Below are positions 1 through 9,635 of a stretch of 64,000 nucleotides of DNA, one piece after another. The notes under the pieces were generated by a model that saw only the letters and a program-made list of their open reading frames with translations, made no database searches and was not told the origin of the DNA. Origin of the DNA: Streptomyces sp. SKN60 (GTDB taxonomy: Bacteria; Actinomycetota; Actinomycetes; Streptomycetales; Streptomycetaceae); assembly GCF_026236535.1 (NCBI RefSeq), contig NZ_JAHTMW010000012.1, positions 212,294 to 276,293 of the forward strand, given 5' to 3'. The position numbers and the translations under genes are program-made. The first letter of the stretch is position 1. The number at the start of each line of letters is the position of its first letter.

Positions 1-34
1 GAGTCTTATCCGACAAGCTCATCGGAGGCCTGCG

Positions 35-967
35 GTGAACGAACTGCCGCAACAGCTGGCCAACGGTCTGGCCCTCGGTGCCCTCTACGGCCTCATCGCC
101 ATCGGGTACACCATGGTCTACGGCATCGTCCAGCTCATCAACTTCGCCCACGGCGAGATCTTCATGATCGGGGGCTTCGGCGCCCTCACCACCTACACCG
201 CTCTGCCGAGCGGAACGTCCCTCCTGGTGGCGATCCCGCTCATGATCCTCGGTGGCGCGATCGCCTCCGTGGCCGTCGCCACCGCCGCCGAGCGGTTCGC
301 CTACCGACCGCTGCGCAACGCGCCCCGGCTCGCCCCGCTCATCACCGCGATCGGTCTGTCGATCGCACTCCAGCAGCTCGTCTGGCAGTTCTACCCGGAC
401 GCCAAGAAGGCCGTCAGCTTCCCCGAGTTCAAGGGTGAGGCCTTCCAGATCTTCGACGGTCTGCAGATCCAGCGCGCCGACGCCTTCGTGCTCGTCCTCG
501 CCCCGCTGTGCATGCTCGCCCTCGGCGTCTTCGTCTCGAAGAGCCGCAGCGGCCGCGCCATGCAGGCCACCGCGCAGGACCCCGACACCGCGAAGCTGAT
601 GGGCATCAACACCGACCGCATCATCGTCATGGCCTTCGCCATCGGTGCCGCGTTCGCCGCCGTCGCCGCGGTCGCCTACGGCCTCGACAAGGGCCAGATC
701 AACTTCGAGATGGGCTTCATCCTCGGGCTGAAGGCCTTCACCGCGGCCGTCCTCGGCGGCATCGGCAACATCTACGGCGCCATGGTCGGCGGCGTGGTCC
801 TCGGCATCGCCGAGTCCCTCTCGATCGCCTACATCGAGGACATCCCCGGCATGCAGCAGCTCGGCGGCGGTGCCTGGTCCAACGTGTGGGCCTTCGTCCT
901 CCTCATCGTCGTCCTCCTCGTGCGGCCCCAGGGCCTGCTCGGCGAACGCGTCGCGGACAGGGCGTGA
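35..967 (+). CDS. livH: Branched-chain amino-acid ABC transporter permease LivH
   Basis: 310-residue integral membrane permease of the LivH family. It forms one half of the channel of a high-affinity Leu/Ile/Val uptake system together with LivM. The sequence opens with a LivH-like N-terminus (LANGLALGALYGLIAIGYT) and carries the NFAHGEIFM segment and the VLGGIGNIYGAMVGG loop that contacts the ATPases. About eight hydrophobic spans are visible. The GTG start is preceded by GGAGG at a 6-nt spacing. First visible gene of livHMGF; the periplasmic-type binding protein expected upstream is not in the window. Family call is secure; the precise substrate is inferred. Confidence 0.93.
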   Translation: MNELPQQLANGLALGALYGLIAIGYTMVYGIVQLINFAHGEIFMIGGFGALTTYTALPSGTSLLVAIPLMILGGAIASVAVATAAERFAYRPLRNAPRLAPLITAIGLSIALQQLVWQFYPDAKKAVSFPEFKGEAFQIFDGLQIQRADAFVLVLAPLCMLALGVFVSKSRSGRAMQATAQDPDTAKLMGINTDRIIVMAFAIGAAFAAVAAVAYGLDKGQINFEMGFILGLKAFTAAVLGGIGNIYGAMVGGVVLGIAESLSIAYIEDIPGMQQLGGGAWSNVWAFVLLIVVLLVRPQGLLGERVADRA

Positions 968-972
968 GCACC

Positions 973-2733
<1,761 letters not shown>

Positions 2734-2738
2734 ACGCC

Positions 2739-3755
2739 ATGACGACCACCACCGAGACCGGCACCACGGCGACCGCCACCGGCGCCACCGTCCTCGACGC
2801 CAGCGGCGTGACCATGCGCTTCGGCGGTCTGACCGCCGTCCGCGACGTGAACCTGACCGTCCGCGAGGGCGAGATCGTCGGCCTGATCGGCCCCAACGGC
2901 GCCGGCAAGACCACCTTCTTCAACTGCCTGACCGGTCTGTACGTGCCCACCGAGGGCCAGGTCAGCTACAAGGGGACGGTGCTTCCGCCGAAGCCGCACC
3001 TGGTCACCCAGGCCGGCATCGCCCGTACCTTCCAGAACATCCGCCTCTTCTCCAACATGACGGTCCTGGAGAACGTCCTCGTCGGACGCCACACCCGGAC
3101 CAAGGAGGGCCTGTGGTCCGCGCTGCTGCGCGGTCCCGGCTTCAAGCGGGCGGAGGCCGCCTCCCGCGATCGGGCCATGGAACTCCTGGAGTTCGTGGGC
3201 CTGGCGAACAAGGCGGAGCACCTGGCGCGCAACCTGCCGTACGGCGAGCAGCGCAAGCTGGAGATCGCCCGCGCCCTCGCGAGCGACCCCGGTCTGCTGC
3301 TGCTCGACGAGCCGACGGCCGGCATGAACCAGGCCGAGACCCGCACCACCGAGGAGCTCGTCTTCGCGATCCGCGACCGCGGCATCGCGGTCCTGGTCAT
3401 CGAGCACGACATGAAGTTCATCTTCAAGCTGTGCGACCGGGTGGCCGTCCTCGTCCAGGGCGAGAAGCTCGTCGAGGGCACGGCCGAGGTCGTCCAGGGC
3501 GACGAGCGGGTCGTGGCCGCGTACCTCGGTACGCCGTACGAGGACGCCCCGGGCGCGGCGGAGGTCGCCGAGGTCGAGGCGGCCGAGGCCCACTCGGCCG
3601 ATGAAGCGGCCGACGAGGCGACGCCCGAGGCCGAGGCCGCTGAAGACGCGGACGAGGACACGGGCGACGACGCGGCCGAGGACGCGGGCGACACCCCCGA
3701 GGACGCGGCTCCGGCCGCCGACGCGGACAGCACCACCGAAGGAGACTCCAAGTGA
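2739..3755 (+). CDS. livG: Branched-chain amino-acid ABC transporter ATPase LivG, with acidic C-terminal tail
   Basis: Cytoplasmic ATPase of the Liv transporter. Walker A is GPNGAGKTTFFN, the signature region is LPYGEQRKLEIARAL and Walker B is LLLLDEP; FQNIRLFSNMTVLENV is typical of LivG. After about residue 265 the conserved domain ends and roughly 70 residues of almost pure Ala/Glu/Asp follow, an extension not part of the normal ~255-residue LivG. ATG 2739 is preferred because AGGGG lies ~10 nt upstream; a GTG at 2730 overlaps the livM stop and is the alternative. Translationally coupled within livHMGF. Confidence 0.93.
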   Translation: MTTTTETGTTATATGATVLDASGVTMRFGGLTAVRDVNLTVREGEIVGLIGPNGAGKTTFFNCLTGLYVPTEGQVSYKGTVLPPKPHLVTQAGIARTFQNIRLFSNMTVLENVLVGRHTRTKEGLWSALLRGPGFKRAEAASRDRAMELLEFVGLANKAEHLARNLPYGEQRKLEIARALASDPGLLLLDEPTAGMNQAETRTTEELVFAIRDRGIAVLVIEHDMKFIFKLCDRVAVLVQGEKLVEGTAEVVQGDERVVAAYLGTPYEDAPGAAEVAEVEAAEAHSADEAADEATPEAEAAEDADEDTGDDAAEDAGDTPEDAAPAADADSTTEGDSK

Positions 3756-4468
3756 CCGCTCTGCTCGAGGTCGAGGACCTCAGGGTCGCCTACGGCAAGA
3801 TCGAGGCCGTCAAGGGCATCTCCTTCTCCGTCGAGGAGGGCCAGGTCGTCGCCCTGATCGGCACCAACGGCGCCGGCAAGACCACGACCCTGCGCACCCT
3901 CTCGGGCCTCCTCAAGCCCACCGCGGGAAAGATCACCTTCGACGGGCAGCCGCTCAACGGCGTCCCCGCCCACAAGGTGGTCTCGCTGGGCCTGGCCCAC
4001 TCCCCCGAGGGCCGGCACATCTTCCCCCGGCTCAGCATCGCCGAGAACCTGCAGCTCGGTGCCTTCCTCCGCAAGGACAAGGACGGCATCGAGAAGGACA
4101 TCCAGAAGGCCTACGACCTCTTCCCGATCCTGGGCGAGCGTCGCAAGCAGGCCGCGGGCACCCTCTCCGGCGGTGAGCAGCAGATGCTGGCGATGGGCAG
4201 GGCGCTGATGTCCCAGCCCAAGCTGCTGATGCTGGACGAGCCCTCGATGGGTCTCTCCCCGATCATGATGCAGAAGATCATGGAGACCATCGCGACGCTG
4301 AAGTCCGAGGGCATGACGATCCTGCTCATCGAGCAGAACGCGCAGGCCGCGCTCTCGCTCGCGGACCAGGCGTACGTGCTCGAGGTCGGCACCATCAAGC
4401 TGTCCGGCACCGGCCAGGAGCTGCTCGTGAACGACGACGTGCGCAAGACGTACCTCGGCGAGGAGTAG
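3752..4468 (+). CDS. livF: Branched-chain amino-acid ABC transporter ATPase LivF
   Basis: 238-residue second ATPase of the Liv system, normal length. Walker A GTNGAGKTTTLRTLSG, signature LSGGEQQMLAMGRALM, Walker B LLMLDEPSMGL; the segment SPEGRHIFPRLSIAENL is diagnostic for LivF. The GTG start overlaps the livG stop as GTGA, with GGAG about 8 nt upstream, so it is translated by coupling. Last gene of the operon, followed 14 nt later by a strong bidirectional terminator. Confidence 0.94.
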   Translation: MTALLEVEDLRVAYGKIEAVKGISFSVEEGQVVALIGTNGAGKTTTLRTLSGLLKPTAGKITFDGQPLNGVPAHKVVSLGLAHSPEGRHIFPRLSIAENLQLGAFLRKDKDGIEKDIQKAYDLFPILGERRKQAAGTLSGGEQQMLAMGRALMSQPKLLMLDEPSMGLSPIMMQKIMETIATLKSEGMTILLIEQNAQAALSLADQAYVLEVGTIKLSGTGQELLVNDDVRKTYLGEE

Positions 4469-4482
4469 CACCGCCCCAGACA

Positions 4483-4521
4483 GAAGGCCCGCCCCACGAC
4501 GATGTGGGGCGGGCCTTCTTT
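4483..4521. terminator. Bidirectional intrinsic terminator between livF and the response regulator
   Basis: Perfect 15-bp inverted repeat, 4483-4497 pairing with 4504-4518, around a 6-nt loop and followed by TTT. It lies between two convergent genes, so it can serve both. Confidence 0.9.
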
Positions 4522-4542
4522 CGTACGGCGTTACGGCGCCGC

Positions 4543-5211
4543 CTACTGCTCCTTGGCCTTCGCGGCCTTCTTCTCCTCGGCGTCCTCGATGACCGCCTCG
4601 GCGACCTGCTGCATCGACATGCGGCGGTCCATGGAGGTCTTCTGGATCCAGCGGAACGCGGCGGGCTCGGTCAGCCCGTACTGGGTCTGCAGGATCGACT
4701 TGGCGCGGTCGACCAGCTTGCGGGTCTCCAGGCGCTGGGAGAGGTCGGCGACCTCCTTCTCCAGGGCGCGCAGCTCGGCGAAGCGGGAGACGGCCATCTC
4801 GATGGCCGGGACCACGTCGCTCTTGCTGAACGGCTTCACCAGATACGCCATGGCGCCGGCGTCCCGGGCCCGCTCGACGAGCTCGCGCTGCGAGAAGGCG
4901 GTGAGCATGAGGACCGGGGCGATGGACTCGCCGGCGATCTTCTCGGCCGCCGAGATGCCGTCGAGGACCGGCATCTTCACATCGAGGATGACCAGGTCGG
5001 GGCGGTGCTCGCGGGCCAGTTCGACGGCGCGGGCGCCGTCGCCGGCCTCGCCGACGACGGTGTAGCCCTCCTCCTCCAGCATCTCTTTGAGGTCGAGACG
5101 GATGAGGGCCTCGTCCTCGGCGATGACGACGCGGGTCGTCAGCGGCGGGACGTGCGACGCCGGCGCGGCGTCGTCGTCGGCGGCGGGCTGGGGCGACTCG
5201 GGGGCGGTCAC
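4543..5211 (-). CDS. pdtaR: ANTAR-domain response regulator (PdtaR family)
   Basis: 222-residue two-component response regulator that would bind RNA rather than DNA. An N-terminal disordered stretch (1-24) is followed by a receiver domain with acidic pocket E32-D33, phospho-acceptor D77 (LVILDVKMP) and the VKPFS lysine. A helical linker leads to an ANTAR domain (about 148-205, LVDRAKSILQTQYGL and AFRWIQKTSMDRR). Known PdtaR proteins act with a PdtaS histidine kinase and cause antitermination; no kinase is adjacent here. GTG start with GGAG 8 nt upstream. Ends in a Lys/Glu-rich tail. Confidence 0.92.
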   Translation of the reverse strand: MTAPESPQPAADDDAAPASHVPPLTTRVVIAEDEALIRLDLKEMLEEEGYTVVGEAGDGARAVELAREHRPDLVILDVKMPVLDGISAAEKIAGESIAPVLMLTAFSQRELVERARDAGAMAYLVKPFSKSDVVPAIEMAVSRFAELRALEKEVADLSQRLETRKLVDRAKSILQTQYGLTEPAAFRWIQKTSMDRRMSMQQVAEAVIEDAEEKKAAKAKEQ

Positions 5212-5335
5212 GCGGGCTCCTCGTTCAAGGCCTCGTTCCCTGTGGAAGCGAGGCGGATACAGCTCCCCATGAGCCTACCCACCTCCTGTAAGGTAGGGGC
5301 ACGGCGGGTGACCGCCTCCCTTCGTTTCGAAGGAT

Positions 5336-5408
5336 GCCCCGGTAGCCCAGCGGTAGAGGCAATGGTCTCAAACACCATCCAGCGTGGGTTCGAATCCCAC
5401 CCGGGGTA
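5336..5408 (+). tRNA. tRNA-Leu (anticodon CAA), atypical short variable loop
   Basis: Cloverleaf of 73 nt. Acceptor 5336-5342 pairs with 5401-5407 (closing G-T pair) and the discriminator is A5408. The anticodon stem 5362-5366/5374-5378 encloses loop CTCAAAC with anticodon CAA at 5369-5371. The T arm 5384-5388/5396-5400 encloses TTCGAAT. The D stem is imperfect (GCCC against GAGGC). Only five bases (5379-5383) separate the anticodon and T arms, whereas leucine tRNAs normally have a long class II variable arm. No CCA is encoded. CAA decodes UUG, so leucine is the nominal identity, but the architecture makes charging and decoding uncertain. Confidence 0.85.
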
Positions 5409-5456
5409 CATTAACGAGATTTCCAAGGTCACCCGTTCGCCGATCAGGTCGGCCGG

Positions 5457-6887
5457 TCAGTTCGTGACCGGGTCTCCGATGTGGTGCACCCGGACCAGGT
5501 TGGTCGAGCCGGGGACGCCGGGCGGCGAGCCGGCCGTGATGACCACGATGTCGCCCTTCTGACAGCGCCCGATCCGCAGCAGCTCCTCGTCGACCTGGGC
5601 CACCATCGCGTCGGTCGACTCGACGTGCGGGCCGAGGAAGGTCTCGACGCCCCAGGTCAGGTTGAGCTGGGCACGGGTCGCCGGGTCGGGGGTGAAGGCG
5701 AGCAGCGGGATCGGCGAGCGGTAGCGCGACAGGCGCTTGACGGTGTCGCCGGACTGGGTGAAGGCGACCAGGAACCGCGCCCCGAGGAAGTCGCCGATCT
5801 CGGCGGCGGCCCGGGCCACCGCGCCGCCCTGGGTGCGCGGCTTGCTGCGCTCGGTCAGCGGCGGCAGCCCCTTGGCGAGGATGTCCTCCTCGGCGGCCTC
5901 GACGATCCGGCTCATGGTGCGCACGGTCTCGATCGGGTACTTGCCGACGCTGGTCTCGCCGGAGAGCATCACGGCATCGGTGCCGTCGATGACGGCGTTG
6001 GCGACGTCGGAGGCCTCGGCGCGGGTGGGGCGGGAGTTCTCGATCATCGAGTCGAGCATCTGGGTGGCGACGATGACCGGCTTGGCGTTGCGCTTGGCGA
6101 GCTTGATCGCCCGCTTCTGCACGATCGGCACCTGCTCCAGGGGCATTTCGACGCCCAGGTCGCCGCGGGCGACCATGATGCCGTCGAAGGCGGCGACGAT
6201 GCCGTCGATGTTCTCGACGGCCTGCGGCTTCTCGATCTTGGCGATGACGGGGACCCGGCGGCCCTCCTCGTCCATGATCCGGTGCACGTCCTCGACGTCC
6301 CGGCCGCTGCGGACGAAGGAGAGGGCGATGACGTCCGCCCCGGTGCGCAGGGCCCAGCGCAGGTCCTCGACGTCCTTCTCGGACAGGGCGGGCACGGAGA
6401 CGGCGACGCCCGGCAGGTTGAGGCCCTTGTTGTCGGAGACCATGCCGCCCTCGACGACCCGGGTGCGCACCCGGGGGCCGTCGACGGAGGTGACCTCCAG
6501 GGTGACCCGGCCGTCGTCGACGAGGATGCGCTCACCGGCGGTGACGTCCTCGGCGAGCCCGGCGTAGGTGGTGCCGCAGCCGTGCTGGTCGCCCTCCATG
6601 GGCTCGACGGTGATGGTGAACTCGTCGCCGCGTTCAAGGAGTACGGGACCCTCGCGGAATCGGCCGAGGCGGATCTTCGGGCCTTGAAGGTCGGCGAGGA
6701 CGCCGACGCTGCGGCCGGCCTCGCCCGCGGCCTTGCGGACGTGCCGGTAGCGCTCCTCGTGCTCGGCGTGGCCGCCGTGGCTGAGGTTGAGGCGGGCCAC
6801 GTCCATTCCGGCCTCGATCAACGCCTTGATCTGGTCGTATGTTTCGGTGGCGGGCCCAAGGGTACAAACGATTTTTGCTCGGCGCAT
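5457..6887 (-). CDS. pyk: Pyruvate kinase
   Basis: 476-residue cytosolic glycolytic enzyme converting phosphoenolpyruvate and ADP to pyruvate and ATP. It starts at the conserved N-terminus MRRAKIVCTLGPAT. Visible motifs include ARLNLSHG, the barrel lysine segment VIAKIEKPQAVENID, MVARGDLGVEMP (Mg/substrate site), MLDSMIENSRPTRAE and MLSGETSVGKYP. The C-terminal regulatory domain is present, so the enzyme is full length. A longer open frame reaches upstream to 6971 but family alignment and the ATG at 6887 define the start. The leader contains a 12-bp perfect dyad. Confidence 0.96.
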   Translation of the reverse strand: MRRAKIVCTLGPATETYDQIKALIEAGMDVARLNLSHGGHAEHEERYRHVRKAAGEAGRSVGVLADLQGPKIRLGRFREGPVLLERGDEFTITVEPMEGDQHGCGTTYAGLAEDVTAGERILVDDGRVTLEVTSVDGPRVRTRVVEGGMVSDNKGLNLPGVAVSVPALSEKDVEDLRWALRTGADVIALSFVRSGRDVEDVHRIMDEEGRRVPVIAKIEKPQAVENIDGIVAAFDGIMVARGDLGVEMPLEQVPIVQKRAIKLAKRNAKPVIVATQMLDSMIENSRPTRAEASDVANAVIDGTDAVMLSGETSVGKYPIETVRTMSRIVEAAEEDILAKGLPPLTERSKPRTQGGAVARAAAEIGDFLGARFLVAFTQSGDTVKRLSRYRSPIPLLAFTPDPATRAQLNLTWGVETFLGPHVESTDAMVAQVDEELLRIGRCQKGDIVVITAGSPPGVPGSTNLVRVHHIGDPVTN

Positions 6888-6940
6888 AAGGCGAGGGTAG
6901 GCCTTACCAGCGGGTAGCGAAGCGGCTCCGCATGACGACC

Positions 6941-6967
6941 CAACAACCTTTCCGTGAAAGGTTGTTG
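6941..6967. promoter_or_regulatory. 12-bp perfect inverted repeat upstream of pyk
   Basis: CAACAACCTTTC (6941-6952), CGT spacer, GAAAGGTTGTTG (6956-6967), centred about 67 bp upstream of the pyk start. It could be an operator or a leader hairpin. There is no T-run on either side, so a plain terminator is less likely. Role not established. Confidence 0.5.
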
Positions 6968-7023
6968 ACAAGTCTTGAATTTGTGCGCGGGGCTGCTCCG
7001 ATGAGCGGAATTCCGGCCGTTTT

Positions 7024-7707
7024 TCAGAGGGCCGGCGGGCTCATCACAAAGCGCGCGGCGACCTCCGCCACCACCGTCTGCCGCTGCGGCTCCAGGTCCA
7101 GCGGCGCCGGTTCGTCCACCGACTCGGCCGCGAAGGCCATCCGCGGCGCGCCCAGCGGCCGCCCCGGCGGCACGGCGCCGGCCAGACCGGTGTCGGAGAG
7201 TTCGAGCAGCGCCACGAGCGAGCCGCCGAGCGCCTCCGCGTACTCCCGGCCGCGGCGCACCGCCTCCCGTACGGCCTGGGTGCGCGCCTCCGCGTACGCC
7301 GGGGAGTCCGGGCGCAGCGCCCACCACGGGCCGTCGACCCGGGTCCACTCCAGGTCGGCGAGGCGGGTGGTCAGCTCGCCGAGCGCGGTGAAGTCGGAGA
7401 GTTCGGCCGAGAGCCGCACCCAGCCGCGGTAGCCGCGCACCTTCTCGCCGCGGCCGTGCCGGGCCGGTTCGGGGGTGACGGACAGGGCGCCGGTCTCCAG
7501 GGCGGTGACGGCCTCGCCGTACGACTTCAGCAGGGCGAGCGCCTGGGCGTTGCGGTCCGTCAGGGCGGCGAGCACCGAGGCCCGGTCGGTGCCCCCCGAA
7601 CGTACCGACACCTCGATCCGGGCGAGCTCGGGCTCCACCTCCAGGCGGCCCTCGCCGCGGACGGTCACCTGCGGCGCCTCGGGAGTCGGGTGGTGGTGCT
7701 GTGTCAT
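7024..7707 (-). CDS. SIMPL-domain protein (DUF541)
   Basis: 227-residue protein of the SIMPL/DUF541 family. The N-terminal segment VTVRGEGRLEVEPELARIEVSVR and repeated AQALALLKSYGEAVTALETG-type helices match the family, whose biochemical role is not settled; some members are periplasmic. I see no signal peptide in this one. The ATG at 7707 was chosen because the open frame upstream lacks family similarity. Between this gene and pyk lies the dyad-containing 136-bp gap; the next gene is divergent. Confidence 0.8.
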   Translation of the reverse strand: MTQHHHPTPEAPQVTVRGEGRLEVEPELARIEVSVRSGGTDRASVLAALTDRNAQALALLKSYGEAVTALETGALSVTPEPARHGRGEKVRGYRGWVRLSAELSDFTALGELTTRLADLEWTRVDGPWWALRPDSPAYAEARTQAVREAVRRGREYAEALGGSLVALLELSDTGLAGAVPPGRPLGAPRMAFAAESVDEPAPLDLEPQRQTVVAEVAARFVMSPPAL

Positions 7708-7822
7708 ACCGAACACTTTCCCACTCCGTAACCCGAAAGGTCTGTTGCGACGGTGCCGTCTGAGCCAGAATCTACGCGCGTTGTGCGCCCTTGGGGGGCG
7801 CTTGATCAATGGGGAGACACAC

Positions 7823-9622
7823 ATGCCGCTGAACCGCCGGGCCTTCTTGGAGAGCTCCGCCGCCGTCGGAGCCGGAATCGCCCTCACCGCCGGGGTCGCC
7901 GCCCCGGCCGAGGCCCACGGGGGCGGCCGCCCCCGGCCGGCCAAGCGGTACTCCTTCACCGTGATGGGCACCACCGACCTGCACGGGAACGTCTTCAACT
8001 GGGACTACTTCACCGACAAGGAGTTCGACGACAAGGCCCACAACGACGTCGGCCTCGCCAAGATCTCCACCCTGGTGAACCAGGTGCGCAAGGCCAAGGG
8101 CCGCCGCAACACCCTGCTCATCGACGCCGGTGACACCATCCAGGGCACCCAGCTGTCCTACTACTACGCCAAGGTCGACCCGATCACGAAGGCCGGCGGC
8201 CCGGTCCACCCGATGGCCCAGGCCATGAACGCGATCGGCTACGACGCCGCCGCGCTCGGCAACCACGAGTTCAACTACGGCATCCCGGTCCTCCGCAAGT
8301 TCCAGGACCAGTGCGACTTCCCGCTGCTCGGCGCCAACGCGCTCGACGCGAAGACGCTGCGCCCGGCCTTCGCGCCGTACAGCATGCACTGTCTGCGCAC
8401 CCCGCACGGCCGTGACGTGAAGGTGGCCGTGCTCGGCCTCACCAACCCCGGCATCGCGATCTGGGACAAGGCCAACGTCAACGGCAAGATGGTCTTCCCC
8501 GGCCTGGAGGAGCAGGCCGCGAAGTGGGTCCCGAAGCTGCGCTCCATGGGCGCCGACGTGGTGATCGTCTCCGCGCACTCCGGCTCCAGCGGCACCTCCT
8601 CGTACGGCGACCAGCTCCCGTACATCGAGAACGCGGCCGGTCTGGTGGCCGAGCAGGTGCCCGGCATCGACGCGATCCTGGTCGGCCACGCGCACACCGA
8701 GATCCCCGAGTACCGGGTCGCCAACAAGGAGACCGGCAAGCAGGTCGTCCTCTCCGAGCCGCTCAAGTGGGGCCAGCGCCTCACCCTCTTCGACTTCGAC
8801 CTGGTGTGGGAGAAGGGCCGCTGGACCGTCGAGAAGGTCGGCGCGCAGGTCCTCAACTCCAACACCGTCGAGGAGGACCCGGCGATCACCGGGATGCTCG
8901 CCGACGAGCACAAGAAGGTCGTGGAGTACGTCAACCAGGTCATCGGCACCTGCACCGCCACCATGACCACGGCCGACGCGCCGTGGAAGGACGAGCCGAT
9001 CATCGACCTGATCAACGTCGTGCAGGCCGAGACGGTGAAGGCGGCCCTCGCGGGTGGCCAGTACGCGAACCTGCCGGTGGTCTCGCAGGCCTCCTGCTTC
9101 TCCCGTACGGCGAGGATCCCGGCCGGTCAGGTGACCATCCGGGACGCGGCCGGTCTCTACGTCTTCGAGAACACCCTGGAGGCCCGTCTGATGACGGGTG
9201 CCCAGCTGAAGGACTACCTGGAGTACTCGGCGCAGTACTACGTGCAGACGCCGGCGGACGCGCCGGTGGACACCGCGAAGCTGACCAACGCGAACGCCAC
9301 CCCGGACTACAACTACGACGCGGTGTCGGGTCTGGCGTACGAGATCGACATCGCGAAGCCGGCCGGTGCGCGGATCGCGAAACTGTCCTTCGAGGGGAAG
9401 CCGATCGACCCGGCGGCGCAGTTCGTGTTCGCGGTCAACAACTACCGGGCGAACGGCGGCGGCGCTTTCCCGCACGTCGCCGCCGCTCCGAAGCTGTGGG
9501 CCAACTCGGACGAGATCCGCAACACGATCATCCAGTGGGTGAAGGCGAAGGGGACCGTCGACCCGGCTCAGTTCGCGTCGGTCGACTGGAAGCTGACCCG
9601 GGACGGCGTCCCGGTCTTCTAG
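7823..9622 (+). CDS. Tat-exported 5'-nucleotidase / 2',3'-cyclic phosphodiesterase family protein
   Basis: 599-residue secreted metallophosphoesterase likely to hydrolyse extracellular nucleotides. The N-terminus carries a twin-arginine signal (NRRAFLESS, hydrophobic core, Ala-rich cleavage region near residue 34). The dinuclear-metal motifs are TTDLHGNVFNWD, LLIDAGDTIQGT, ALGNHEFNYG and VGHAHTEIPEY. The C-terminal nucleotidase domain includes VVSQASCFSRTARIPAG and ENTLEARLMTG. Length fits the UshA/CpdB family. ATG 7823 follows GGGGAGA. Substrate preference (nucleotide, cyclic nucleotide or UDP-sugar) cannot be settled from the sequence. Confidence 0.9.
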   Translation: MPLNRRAFLESSAAVGAGIALTAGVAAPAEAHGGGRPRPAKRYSFTVMGTTDLHGNVFNWDYFTDKEFDDKAHNDVGLAKISTLVNQVRKAKGRRNTLLIDAGDTIQGTQLSYYYAKVDPITKAGGPVHPMAQAMNAIGYDAAALGNHEFNYGIPVLRKFQDQCDFPLLGANALDAKTLRPAFAPYSMHCLRTPHGRDVKVAVLGLTNPGIAIWDKANVNGKMVFPGLEEQAAKWVPKLRSMGADVVIVSAHSGSSGTSSYGDQLPYIENAAGLVAEQVPGIDAILVGHAHTEIPEYRVANKETGKQVVLSEPLKWGQRLTLFDFDLVWEKGRWTVEKVGAQVLNSNTVEEDPAITGMLADEHKKVVEYVNQVIGTCTATMTTADAPWKDEPIIDLINVVQAETVKAALAGGQYANLPVVSQASCFSRTARIPAGQVTIRDAAGLYVFENTLEARLMTGAQLKDYLEYSAQYYVQTPADAPVDTAKLTNANATPDYNYDAVSGLAYEIDIAKPAGARIAKLSFEGKPIDPAAQFVFAVNNYRANGGGAFPHVAAAPKLWANSDEIRNTIIQWVKAKGTVDPAQFASVDWKLTRDGVPVF

Positions 9623-9635
9623 TCACCTCTGGCTG

